Source: Candidatus Fluviicola riflensis (GTDB lineage: Bacteria > Bacteroidota > Bacteroidia > Flavobacteriales_D > Crocinitomicaceae). From it: a DNA stretch of 64,000 nt. Positions 50,653 to 58,643 of this stretch are shown here, in pieces. The notes beneath the pieces were generated by a model that worked only from the letters and a program-made list of their open reading frames with translations, made no database searches and was not told the DNA's origin. Numbering within the stretch: position 1 is the first letter of the stretch; every line of letters begins with the position of its first letter. Made by a program: the position numbers and the translations under genes. The stretch is taken from positions 1,848,641 through 1,912,640 of the forward strand of contig CP022585.1 in NCBI GenBank assembly GCA_002243285.1. The letters are read 5' to 3'.

Positions 50653-52193
50653 CAAATAAACCTTACAATATCATCGATTTATTTACTGAAGCTGCTCAGC
50701 GAACGCCGGATGGAATCGCCATTATAGAAGGCGAAAAGCAAATTTCGTTCAGTGAACTTGACCGCCAAATTACCACCACAGCAGCTTATTTCCAGGCAAA
50801 AGGCATTCAAAAAGGTGATCGTGTATTGGTATTTGTACCTATGAGCATTGACCTGTATCGAATCGTACTGGCGCTTTTTCGCATGGGGGCAACGGCTGTT
50901 TTCCTCGACGAGTGGGTGAGCAGGGAACGATTGGATATTTGCTGTAAAGTTGCTCAATGCCGAGCGTGGATTGGTGGCTGGAAAGTGCATTTCCTCTCTT
51001 TTTTATCGAAAGAATTGCGTTCGATGCCGATCAAACTGAAGCTTTCTTATGACCAGTCACATACATTTGAACCTGTGACTACTGAGGAAACAGATACCGC
51101 CTTGATCACTTTCACCACTGGCAGCACCGGAACCCCGAAAGCAGCCAAACGCACTCACGGTTTCCTGCGTGAACAATTTGCAGCATTGATCGAAACCATT
51201 CAACCGGGGGAAAATGACGTCGATATGCCCGTACTTCCAATCGTCTTGATGATCAACCTCGGAATCGGCTGCACGTCTGTCATTGCGCCTTATAAATCAA
51301 GCAAACCACACAAAATTAAGCCGCAATTGATCATCGATTTACTTAAACAACACAACGTTACCCGATTGGTTGCATCGCCTTATTTTGTGAAACGCGTAGC
51401 CGAAACAATCGTTGACAAACAATTAACTGTTCCTGGCTTAACGAAGGTGTTTACTGGCGGAGCACCGGTATTTCCGAAAGAAGCTGCTCTTTACAAACAA
51501 GCATTTCCGCAGGCTTTGGTCGAAATTGTTTACGGATCAACCGAATCGGAACCGATTAGTTCGATTGACGCTGCTGTGTTTATGCATTCCAATGATTGGA
51601 GTGTTGCGCAATTAGGTGGATTACCGGTCGGAATTCCCTATCATGGAACAGCAGTGAAGATCATTCGTATTTCCGATGAACCGATCACTTGCAATTCCCC
51701 TGAAGAATTAAGCGCACTGGAGCAGCAACCCCAGCAACCGGGAGAAATAATCGTAAGCGGCAAGCATGTTTTGCGTGAATACTTCAACAATGAAGAAGCG
51801 CTGTTGCGGAATAAAATATTCATCGGCGATCAATGCTGGCACCGGACAGGCGATAGCGGCTTTTTCGGTCTGAACGGACAGCTATTATTAACCGGAAGAT
51901 GTGCTACGCTAATTGAGCATAATGGCTTGGTAATTGCAACATTTATCGTCGAAAACGAACTTCAATTACTGGAGGAAGTTGAAATGGCTACGATATTGAA
52001 AATCAACAACAAACTGGTTGCGATTATCGAATTTAAATCGGCTGGAGACAACAATGAGGCCTTTCACCAGAAACTCAAAACCAAATTACCGTTTTTGGAT
52101 GAATTACGTCAGATCCGGAGAATGCCCAGAGATCAGCGCCATCATTCCAAAGTTGATTACGGGAAGTTAAGAGAAGTGCTGGAGAAGCAATAA
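50649..52193 (+). CDS. OleC-like AMP-forming acyl ligase
   Basis: A 514-residue adenylating enzyme of the ANL superfamily. The phosphate loop is TTGSTGTPK (156-164), the adenine motif YGSTESEP, and the Asp-bearing motif HRTGDSG. The C-terminal lysine lies in RHHSKVDYGKL, a context closer to OleC and related ligases than to fatty acyl-CoA synthetases. OleC forms beta-lactones in olefin biosynthesis, but OleA, OleB and OleD are absent here. It is last in the four-gene coupled operon and probably activates a fatty or hydroxy acid for attachment to the lipid made upstream. Confidence 0.88.
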   Translation: MTNKPYNIIDLFTEAAQRTPDGIAIIEGEKQISFSELDRQITTTAAYFQAKGIQKGDRVLVFVPMSIDLYRIVLALFRMGATAVFLDEWVSRERLDICCKVAQCRAWIGGWKVHFLSFLSKELRSMPIKLKLSYDQSHTFEPVTTEETDTALITFTTGSTGTPKAAKRTHGFLREQFAALIETIQPGENDVDMPVLPIVLMINLGIGCTSVIAPYKSSKPHKIKPQLIIDLLKQHNVTRLVASPYFVKRVAETIVDKQLTVPGLTKVFTGGAPVFPKEAALYKQAFPQALVEIVYGSTESEPISSIDAAVFMHSNDWSVAQLGGLPVGIPYHGTAVKIIRISDEPITCNSPEELSALEQQPQQPGEIIVSGKHVLREYFNNEEALLRNKIFIGDQCWHRTGDSGFFGLNGQLLLTGRCATLIEHNGLVIATFIVENELQLLEEVEMATILKINNKLVAIIEFKSAGDNNEAFHQKLKTKLPFLDELRQIRRMPRDQRHHSKVDYGKLREVLEKQ

Positions 52194-52217
52194 ATACTCA
52201 CAATCAATTTAATTTCT

Positions 52218-52703
52218 TCAGAGTTTTCGGAACATCGAAAACAGCGGGTCCTTATGCGCTATTCTGACCTTGTGGCTTATATGGTCAACAATAATTGCGC
52301 GTCCGGATAAATTACCATTTAACTCCAGTTCATCCGGATTGCTGATATCGACTTTCGTTGATAAAAAACCAATATGCCAGACATCGTCGTGGTCACTGAT
52401 GCAAAAAGCGTTGGGATGCAAATTGTTGTGTCGTCGTTCCAAAATAGCGGAAACGTCTTCGCCGGTTTGGTCCATCAGTTCGTAACTAATGTTGGATTTG
52501 TTGGCGGGAGCGTTGGTGTAACCGTTGTCTTTTACAAATTGCTCGGCGAGTTGAATGGCTTCCTTTTCAGTAAGTTCGGTTTGATGCTCATGTGTGCGAT
52601 TCATCGGATTAGCAGAAGGCGTTGCTTTGGCTTCTTTGCAAGAGTAGAAAACTCCCAAACCGAAAAGGATAACAAACAAGTATTTAGTAGTAGAGCGTAT
52701 CAT
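52218..52703 (-). CDS. Lipoprotein of unknown function
   Basis: A 161-residue lipoprotein from the ATG at 52703 (the longer frame would start with TTG), with lipobox GVFYSC. After a short linker, TEKEAIQLAEQFVKDNGYTN opens an alpha+beta domain; WHIGFLSTKVDI and GRAIIVDHISHKVRI form strands. The layout recalls small PepSY- or NTF2-like periplasmic domains, but I do not recognise a family. It converges on the lipid operon and is followed upstream by the cytochrome P460-like gene on the same strand, 41 bases away. Confidence 0.65.
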   Translation of the reverse strand: MIRSTTKYLFVILFGLGVFYSCKEAKATPSANPMNRTHEHQTELTEKEAIQLAEQFVKDNGYTNAPANKSNISYELMDQTGEDVSAILERRHNNLHPNAFCISDHDDVWHIGFLSTKVDISNPDELELNGNLSGRAIIVDHISHKVRIAHKDPLFSMFRKL

Positions 52704-52744
52704 AGGCTGCTTAATATGATTCAATAATACAAAGTAAAATTGAT

Positions 52745-53254
52745 TTAAGGGAAATACTTATTCATCAACATATAATCGATGTTTTGAGTCTGCGAATGAC
52801 AATTAATGCACGCATTTCCTTTTTTTGAAACCGATTCTACCACGCTTCCGTCGGCATTCATATAGCCCCAAACCCAGCCGTTTTCATCCGCGAAATCGTT
52901 TTCTGAGTCTTTGTATAAAATCGCATATCGTCCGATAGTTGTTGTGTTGTCGTACAATTCTTTTACGATCAATGATCCTTCCGGAAACTGAGCATTCACA
53001 AGAATTTTTCCGGTCGAATCGAGTTGCGAAGCAGCAATGCTATTGTAGCGCGTTCTCAAAAACGGTTCGTTGTGTCCGCTTCCGACACTTTTCGGAAGGA
53101 GCGTGTCTGTGTATTTGAACCAAACAAAACCGCTGGTGTCTGTTGCCTTGTTGAAAAGCTGGATATCAGCAGTATTCACCTTGTCTTTGGAACAGGAAAC
53201 AATGATTAACACAGCGAGTGTGATGGAAAAGAAGATCAATTGATTTTTTGTCAT
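52745..53254 (-). CDS. Cytochrome P460-fold c-type lipoprotein
   Basis: A 169-residue exported protein with lipobox VLIIVSC. The middle contains strands typical of the P460 fold (AQFPEGSLIVKELY, GRYAILYKD, NGWVWGYMNADG). A C-terminal CxxCH haem c site follows (Cys149, Cys152, His153 in CINCH). P460 cytochromes oxidise hydroxylamine or nitric oxide in nitrifiers through a Lys-haem crosslink; many Bacteroidota members have unknown roles and may only bind nitric oxide or scavenge radicals. It is upstream of the unknown lipoprotein and may share its transcript. Confidence 0.83.
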   Translation of the reverse strand: MTKNQLIFFSITLAVLIIVSCSKDKVNTADIQLFNKATDTSGFVWFKYTDTLLPKSVGSGHNEPFLRTRYNSIAASQLDSTGKILVNAQFPEGSLIVKELYDNTTTIGRYAILYKDSENDFADENGWVWGYMNADGSVVESVSKKGNACINCHSQTQNIDYMLMNKYFP

Positions 53255-53336
53255 AGTTCTGAATCTATCTGAAAATACGAAAGACAGGCATGATTGGATT
53301 TTAACGACTTTGTGTTAACCATCCATATTCTTTTAT

Positions 53337-53410
53337 AACCACATAGGCCACATTAGGAAACATAGTTTTTACTCAATCATGCTATGTTCTCTATGTGTTC
53401 TATTGTGGTT
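53337..53410. repeat. AACCACA...TGTGGTT hairpin element
   Basis: A 29-base left arm (53337-53365) pairs imperfectly with 53382-53410 around a 16-base loop: AACCACA with TGTGGTT at the base and AACATAG with CTATGTT near the loop. It occupies the short gap between two minus-strand genes. It is similar in style to the hairpin at 30467-30569. Confidence 0.65.
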
Positions 53411-53426
53411 AAAAGTTGTCTAACCT

Positions 53427-53792
53427 TCAAGCTTTACTTTTTTTCAATTGCTCATGCACCCTGAATACCACGATTCGTTGAATTAAATCCAGCGGTAACG
53501 GTTTATCCAGCGGAAATTGCACCGAACCTTTTCCTTGTTTGTACTTTGAAAGTTCTTCAGTGAACTCGGTGTGTCCGGTTGGCGTGGCGTAAAACCCGAT
53601 ATGGTGTTTATAACCGGCGTAATAAACCAGCGGTTTTCCATTCAGTTTAAAAGCAGGCATTCCGTAACTGATGCTTTCAACGGCTTCAGGTGCTTGTTTG
53701 CGAACGATTTCGCGAATTTGTTCCATGCGTTCTACCACATCTTCCGGAAAGGTGACGTTGTATTCATCAATCGTTTTTAATTCGGTTTTCAT
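53427..53792 (-). CDS. DUF1801/iron-chaperone-like protein
   Basis: A 121-residue protein of the YdhG/YjbR-type DUF1801 family: IDEYNVTFPEDVVERMEQIREIV, the hallmark SYGMPAFKLNGKPLVYYAGYKHHIGFYA, then KGSVQFPLDKPLPLDLIQRIV. The frataxin-like fold led to the iron-chaperone name, but the function is not established. The companion DUF4287-like gene lies 10 bases upstream on the same strand; the two domains are often neighbours or fused. Confidence 0.88.
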   Translation of the reverse strand: MKTELKTIDEYNVTFPEDVVERMEQIREIVRKQAPEAVESISYGMPAFKLNGKPLVYYAGYKHHIGFYATPTGHTEFTEELSKYKQGKGSVQFPLDKPLPLDLIQRIVVFRVHEQLKKSKA

Positions 53793-53802
53793 AGCTGAAA
53801 AG

Positions 53803-54012
53803 TTAAGATTCTTTTTGTTTCAGGTAAAGTGTTGTAAGCGTTCGTGCCCAATAGCGTGGAACGTCATATTGCTGTTGCAGGTAGGCAACCACGTCGTTCG
53901 ATTTTTGCTCTTCGGCCTTTGACTCATGGAGAATAACGATCCATTCCGCAATCGGTTTTCCCGTTTTTTCAATCACCTGTTGGTCTTCGACATTCCAATA
54001 ATCCTGTTTCAT
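53803..54012 (-). CDS. DUF4287-like small protein
   Basis: A 69-residue protein with the DUF4287 pattern (VIEKTGKPIAEWIVILHE, then VVAYLQQQYDVPRYWARTLTTLY). The domain usually accompanies or is fused to DUF1801-type proteins, as here. It is soluble and helical. The function is unknown. It is divergent from trmH across 46 bases that contain the trmH promoter. Confidence 0.8.
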   Translation of the reverse strand: MKQDYWNVEDQQVIEKTGKPIAEWIVILHESKAEEQKSNDVVAYLQQQYDVPRYWARTLTTLYLKQKES

Positions 54013-54046
54013 ATTGCTTTAATGGTTACCAAAGATAAGCAATTCG

Positions 54047-54054
54047 TATTTTTG
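54047..54054 (+). promoter_or_regulatory. -7 promoter element of the TrmH gene, near-leaderless
   Basis: TATTTTTG fits TAnnTTTG and ends only four bases before the ATG at 54059. A start site seven or so bases downstream would place the first base at or inside the start codon, implying leaderless translation or a downstream start at 54092. No strong -33 TTG is seen. Confidence 0.4.
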
Positions 54055-54058
54055 CGCC

Positions 54059-54742
54059 ATGCAGGCAAAATTGTTGGAAGCGTTTTACGAAATGATTCCC
54101 GAGAAAAAAAAGGTGATGTTCGATGCAATCGCAGCCGAACGTACACGTCACATAACGGTGGTGCTCGAAAACATATACCAGGAACACAACGCCAGTGCGG
54201 TAATGCGCTCGTGTGAAAGTTTGGGTGTGCAGGAATTGCACGTGATCGAAAGTAAGAATCAGTACAAAGCTCAGCGTGATATTGCACGCGGAGCAGGGCA
54301 GTGGATCGAATTACACAATTACGCCAGCGATCAGCCTGTAGTTGATTGTTTGACCGGATTAAAACAACGCGGTTATCGCATCGCGATCCTGACACCTGAG
54401 GCCGACAGCCATTCTGTTTTCGATTTACCGATCGATGAGCCGCTGGCGCTGGTATTTGGCACCGAATGGGAAGGAATCAGTGATACAGCCCGCGAAATGG
54501 CCGATTTGAGTGTTTCCATTCCCATGGTTGGTTTCACGGAAAGCTTTAATGTCTCTGTTTCAGTAGCATTGAGTTTACAAGCGATTCGTCACCGCCTCGA
54601 AAATTCGTCACTTGACTGGAAACTCAGTGAAGAACAACAGATCGATGTGAAACTGGATTGGTGCGAACAAATCATGAAAAACGGTGAAGGAGTGCGCAGG
54701 GAACTGACGTCCAGATTAACAAATCGGGAAGAGGTAAGTTAA
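54059..54742 (+). CDS. TrmH-family tRNA/rRNA 2'-O-methyltransferase
   Basis: A 227-residue SPOUT methyltransferase, closest to TrmH, which makes Gm18 in tRNA. The N-terminal helix is followed by ITVVLENIYQEHNASAVMRSCESLG with the catalytic Arg. The knot motifs are LALVFGTEWEGIS and VSIPMVGFTESFNVSVSVALSL, where SFNVS binds SAM. The C-terminal helix resembles TrmH rather than RlmB. The first ATG at 54059 keeps the N-terminal helix that relatives have, although the promoter lies very close. The tRNA target is inferred from similarity. Confidence 0.92.
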   Translation: MQAKLLEAFYEMIPEKKKVMFDAIAAERTRHITVVLENIYQEHNASAVMRSCESLGVQELHVIESKNQYKAQRDIARGAGQWIELHNYASDQPVVDCLTGLKQRGYRIAILTPEADSHSVFDLPIDEPLALVFGTEWEGISDTAREMADLSVSIPMVGFTESFNVSVSVALSLQAIRHRLENSSLDWKLSEEQQIDVKLDWCEQIMKNGEGVRRELTSRLTNREEVS

Positions 54743-54813
54743 ACTCCGTTAAGATAAGGTGTTTTTTTTCAGATAGTTTTCCGTTTTCAGGTAGGCTATG
54801 TTTCTAAGAATAC

Positions 54814-54821
54814 TATCTTTG
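54814..54821 (+). promoter_or_regulatory. -7 promoter element of the THX gene
   Basis: TATCTTTG matches TAnnTTTG and lies 36 bases before the THX ATG. No clear -33 TTG was found at the usual distance. Confidence 0.5.
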
Positions 54822-54857
54822 TAACTACATTTCCAACTATTAAAACTATAATTTACC

Positions 54858-55091
54858 ATGGGAAAAGGCGATATCAAATCAGGAAAAGGTAAAAGAACCA
54901 ACGGTTCTTACGGTAATACGAGAAAACGTAAAAAAGTAAAAACCGCTTCTCCTGTAGCTGCTGAAAAACCGAAAAAGGTCGTTGCTGAGAAAAAAGCTCC
55001 TGTAGCTAAAAAAGCAGCAGCAAAACCGGCAGCCGAGAAAAAACCTGCAGCGAAGAAAACTGTTAAAAAAGAGGCCGCTACGGAAGAATAA
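54858..55091 (+). CDS. Small ribosomal protein THX with histone-H1-like tail
   Basis: A 77-residue protein. The first ~27 residues (MGKGDIKSGKGKRTNGSYG and a basic stretch) are the Thx peptide, which sits in a cavity of the 30S head in Thermus and in Bacteroidota. The remaining ~50 residues are almost only Lys, Ala, Pro, Val and Glu, in AAKKPA-like repeats. This is like histone H1 tails or the C-terminal tails of some bacterial nucleoid proteins. The tail would be disordered and bind nucleic acid. It is a single-gene unit with a good promoter element and terminator. Confidence 0.9.
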   Translation: MGKGDIKSGKGKRTNGSYGNTRKRKKVKTASPVAAEKPKKVVAEKKAPVAKKAAAKPAAEKKPAAKKTVKKEAATEE

Positions 55092-55131
55092 CCGAATGAG
55101 TCTTTTAACAACATATCACTCAATGAATTAC

Positions 55132-55157
55132 GAGGGCTTTCCAATGGGGAAGCCCTC
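55132..55157 (+). terminator. Terminator of the THX gene
   Basis: An 11-base-pair stem (55132-55142 with 55147-55157, one G-T pair), loop AATG, followed by TCTTTTTTT. Confidence 0.92.
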
Positions 55158-55258
55158 TCTTTTTTTGTCAAAATTTCACCGTCAATTAATGTCGTTTTCG
55201 ATCCAAAACCCGACATTTGCCAAAGTGCTTATATAACAAACCGAATAAAAATCAAACA

Positions 55259-56329
55259 ATGAAAAAACACAATTTTGGAGCCGGACCATGCATCCTTCCA
55301 CAAGAGGTTTTCACACAAGCGGCAGCGGCCGTATTGGATTTTAACGGACTTTCAATCCTGGAAGTCTCACACCGCCACAAAGATTACGAAGCCGTGATGC
55401 AGGAAGCGCGCGATTTGGTGAAAAAAGCACTCAACGTTCCGGAAGGATACGAAGTTCTTTATTTGCAGGGTGGAGCCACATTGGGCTTTACAATTGCTGC
55501 TCTGAATATGATGCGCGATACTAAAAAAGCTGGTTACATGAATACCGGAACCTGGGCATCGGGCGCAATTAAAGAAGCGAAGAAAGTTGGAATCGACGTA
55601 AACGTATTTGCTTCGTCGGAAGATAAAAACTTCAACTACATCCCAAAAAACTATACGGTTCCTACCGATGCGGATTATATTCACTTTACATCCAATAACA
55701 CGATTTACGGTACGCAATTCAAGTCGTTCCCGAAAACCGATTTACCGTTGGTGTGTGATATGTCTTCGGATATTTTCTCACAGGAAGTCAATGTTGCCGA
55801 TTTTGATTTGATTTACGCCGGAGCTCAGAAAAACCTCGGGCCAGCGGGAGCAACCCTTTACATTGTGAAAAACGACGTGCTTGGGAAATCAACTTCACCG
55901 TTTATGCCTTCATACCTCGATTTGAAAGTACATGCCGAAAAAGATTCCATGTATAACACACCACCGGTTTTTGCGGTGTATGTTGCCATGTTGAACCTGC
56001 GTAATTTGATTGAAAACGGTGGCGTTCCAGCCATGCAAAAGCGCAATGAGGAAAAAGCAGCGTTGTTATACGGTGAAATTGACCGCAATCCGCTTTTCAA
56101 AGGAACAGTTGAAACCGAAGATCGCTCGCTGATGAACGTGAATTTCCTGTTGACCAACGACGCTTTGAAAGATGCATTCGATGCTGCCTGGAAAGGTGCA
56201 GGAGTCGTTGGCTTGAACGGGCACCGTTCGGTAGGCGGTTACCGCGCTTCAATGTACAACGCGTTGGAGTTGGAAAGCGTGAAAGTACTGGTAGATGTGA
56301 TGAATGATTTCGCTCAAAAAAACGGATAA
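55259..56329 (+). CDS. serC: Phosphoserine aminotransferase
   Basis: A 356-residue PLP enzyme converting 3-phosphohydroxypyruvate and glutamate to phosphoserine (serine synthesis); it can also act in pyridoxal phosphate synthesis. The start at 55259 gives MKKHNFGAGPCILPQ, the usual N-terminus. LEVSHRHKDYEAVM, YLQGGATLGF and the PLP Lys in YAGAQKNLGPAGATL are all present, and NGHRSVGGYRASMYNA closes the protein. It lies one base before serA, so the two consecutive steps of the pathway are coupled. Confidence 0.97.
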   Translation: MKKHNFGAGPCILPQEVFTQAAAAVLDFNGLSILEVSHRHKDYEAVMQEARDLVKKALNVPEGYEVLYLQGGATLGFTIAALNMMRDTKKAGYMNTGTWASGAIKEAKKVGIDVNVFASSEDKNFNYIPKNYTVPTDADYIHFTSNNTIYGTQFKSFPKTDLPLVCDMSSDIFSQEVNVADFDLIYAGAQKNLGPAGATLYIVKNDVLGKSTSPFMPSYLDLKVHAEKDSMYNTPPVFAVYVAMLNLRNLIENGGVPAMQKRNEEKAALLYGEIDRNPLFKGTVETEDRSLMNVNFLLTNDALKDAFDAAWKGAGVVGLNGHRSVGGYRASMYNALELESVKVLVDVMNDFAQKNG

Positions 56330-56330
56330 G

Positions 56331-57296
56331 ATGAAGATATTGGCAAATGACGGAATTTCCAATGAGGGAAAATCAGCCCTTGAAAAAGCAGGTTACACCG
56401 TTATCACGGAAAAAGTAGAGCAAGCCGATTTGGCTACCGCGATCAATGAACAGAACATCGAAATCGTTTTGGTTCGAAGTGCTACAACGGTTCGCAAAGA
56501 AGTGATCGATGCATGTCCGGGATTGAAATTGATCGGTCGTGGCGGTGTTGGTATGGACAATATCGATGTGGCTTATGCCCGTGAAAAAGGAGTAACAGTG
56601 ATCAATACACCGGCTTCTTCGTCGCAATCTGTTGCCGAATTGGTAATGGGACATTTCTTTGCCGGAGCGCGTTCGTTGCACCATTCTTTCAAAAACATGG
56701 AAACGGGTGATTTTTCAGCCTTGAAAAAACGCTACGCCAAAGGAACAGAATTGCGTGGAAAAACATTGTTAATCATCGGTTTTGGCCGTATTGGACAGTC
56801 GTTGGCAAGCTACGCGTTGGGTTGCGGAATGAAAGTACTCGCCGTTAGTCAGCATCCGGAAACCATTGAAATTCCATTAGAAATTCAGGGAATCGGAGAA
56901 ATCAAGGTTCCTCTAACTGTTACAACCGATTTGAATGGTGGCCTTGCTGAAGCAGATTTCATTTCATTGCACGTTCCCAAACAGCCGAACGGCGATGCGG
57001 TTTTGGGTGATGCTCAATTCGAACTGATGAAAAAAGGCGTGATCCTGGTCAACGCAGCGCGTGGTGGTGTGGTAAACGAAGATGCTTTGTTAGCCGCAAT
57101 CGCCGGTGGAAAAGTTGCGTTCGCAGGCTTGGATGTGTTTGAAAACGAACCGAATCCGCGTGTCGATTTACTGAATAACGAAGCTATTGGAACTACTCCG
57201 CACGTTGGAGCAGCAACCGTTGAAGCACAGGATCGCATCGGTTTGGAATTAGCCGATTTGATTATCAAGCAGTTTGGAAATAAGGTTTATGCTTAA
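56331..57296 (+). CDS. serA: D-3-phosphoglycerate dehydrogenase
   Basis: A 321-residue NAD-dependent dehydrogenase catalysing the first step of serine synthesis. The ATG at 56331 gives MKILANDGIS. The Rossmann loop is GFGRIGQSLA; catalytic residues lie in VNAARGGVV (Arg), the Glu of VFENEPNP and PHVGAAT (His). There is no ACT domain, so feedback by serine through ACT is not expected; this short type is common in Bacteroidota. It follows serC by one base and ends before a hairpin terminator. Confidence 0.95.
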   Translation: MKILANDGISNEGKSALEKAGYTVITEKVEQADLATAINEQNIEIVLVRSATTVRKEVIDACPGLKLIGRGGVGMDNIDVAYAREKGVTVINTPASSSQSVAELVMGHFFAGARSLHHSFKNMETGDFSALKKRYAKGTELRGKTLLIIGFGRIGQSLASYALGCGMKVLAVSQHPETIEIPLEIQGIGEIKVPLTVTTDLNGGLAEADFISLHVPKQPNGDAVLGDAQFELMKKGVILVNAARGGVVNEDALLAAIAGGKVAFAGLDVFENEPNPRVDLLNNEAIGTTPHVGAATVEAQDRIGLELADLIIKQFGNKVYA

Positions 57297-57321
57297 TTCA
57301 AGTCTTTTATAGAAATATTTT

Positions 57322-57353
57322 CAGTGGAGGCGCGATTTATCACGCCCCCACTG
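57322..57353 (+). terminator. Terminator of serC-serA, GTGGGG-type palindrome copy 2
   Basis: CAGTGG-A-GGCG-C-GAT and its complement form a 13-base-pair stem with two mismatches and a TT loop, followed by TTTT. It is a relative of the palindrome at 37785-37812. Confidence 0.8.
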
Positions 57354-57416
57354 TTTTCTAAAGACGATTTTAATTCGATTTCTTTTACCTAATTTTAGTC
57401 CGCTCAAACAACAAAT

Positions 57417-58643
57417 ATGGCAGAAATTCATCCTTTCAAAGCGGTCCGACCAACGCGCGATAAAGCGCACCTAGTTGCAACACGGCCATTGGCTTCCTAC
57501 AAAAAACACATACTTAAAGCCAAATTAGAGGATAATCCCTACACATTTCTACACATTATCCATCCGGAAGTAGATAAAACAACAAAAACCAAACACAATT
57601 CCCCTGAGCGTTTTCAGGCGGTTAAAAAGCGGTTTGAGTTGTTTTTGAAAAACGGAATCCTGTTTCAGGACCAGACACCAAGTATTTATATTTACAGGCA
57701 AACCAAAGGAAATCATGCGTTTACGGGCGTGATTGCCGGAGCAAGCATCGATGAATACAATAACAATCTCATTAAAAAACACGAGGCTACATTGACTTCC
57801 CGCGAGGAAATGTTTACCAATTACCTCGAAATTGTAGGTTTCAACGCAGAACCTGTTTTGTTGTCGCACGAACCTTCCGATGAGATTGAGCAATTCCTGG
57901 ATACCTGCACAAAAGTGCGTCCGGAATACGAGTTCTCGACCGTCGACTATGTGAAACACGAATTGTGGGTACTCGATCCGCAGCAAACGGCTACAATCCA
58001 GCAATTATTTGAGAAAATTCCGGCATTGTACATCGCCGACGGACATCACCGTTCCGCTTCATCTGCAGGATTGGCGGAGAAACTCGGAGATTCACCTTAT
58101 ACAAATCCGAAGTTCTTTTTGTCGTTTTTGATCGATGAACGGCGCATGCGGATTCTGGAGTTCAATCGTTTGGTAAAAACACTCAATGGATACACAACTG
58201 ATTCATTTTTAGCGAAATTAAGTGAATCATTTGAAGTGAAACTTCTGCCTGAAGGCCGCAATCCTTTATGTGAACATGAGCTCACCTGTTACCTGAAAGG
58301 AACATGGTATAGCTTGACTTGCAAAGCGGAAATTTGTAACAGCAAAGATCCTGTTGCTTCATTGGATGCACAGATTTTGACCGATGCTATTTTGTCTCCG
58401 ATTTTAGGAATCACCGATTTAAAAACCGACCAGAATATTTCGTTTGTTAGTGGTGCTGAAGGATTAAAAGCAGTTGTTTCTGCCGTTGATCGCGGCTTGG
58501 CTGAGGTGGGTTTTGTTTTGTTTCCGATTCGTATGGAACAGGTAAAAGCGGTTGCCGACCATCAATTGATCATGCCACCGAAATCGACATGGGTAGAACC
58601 CAAAATCAGAAGCGGATTAACGATTTACAACATCAATGAGTAA
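57417..58643 (+). CDS. DUF1015-family protein
   Basis: A 408-residue cytoplasmic protein of a family that regularly neighbours serA and serC in Bacteroidota and some other phyla. The opening IHPFKAVRPTRDKAHLV and the segment YIADGHHRSASSAG are family hallmarks; the His-His-Arg motif suggests a phosphate or metal site. Relatives have been proposed to act as kinases of serine-like substrates, which would suit the context, but this is not established for this protein. Its stop overlaps the YggS gene by eight bases. Confidence 0.9.
   Translation: MAEIHPFKAVRPTRDKAHLVATRPLASYKKHILKAKLEDNPYTFLHIIHPEVDKTTKTKHNSPERFQAVKKRFELFLKNGILFQDQTPSIYIYRQTKGNHAFTGVIAGASIDEYNNNLIKKHEATLTSREEMFTNYLEIVGFNAEPVLLSHEPSDEIEQFLDTCTKVRPEYEFSTVDYVKHELWVLDPQQTATIQQLFEKIPALYIADGHHRSASSAGLAEKLGDSPYTNPKFFLSFLIDERRMRILEFNRLVKTLNGYTTDSFLAKLSESFEVKLLPEGRNPLCEHELTCYLKGTWYSLTCKAEICNSKDPVASLDAQILTDAILSPILGITDLKTDQNISFVSGAEGLKAVVSAVDRGLAEVGFVLFPIRMEQVKAVADHQLIMPPKSTWVEPKIRSGLTIYNINE

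Noticed and set aside
50649..52193. Olefin (ole) biosynthesis cluster because of the OleC-like ligase
   Set aside because: OleA, OleB and OleD are absent and the operon partners are lipid-headgroup enzymes.
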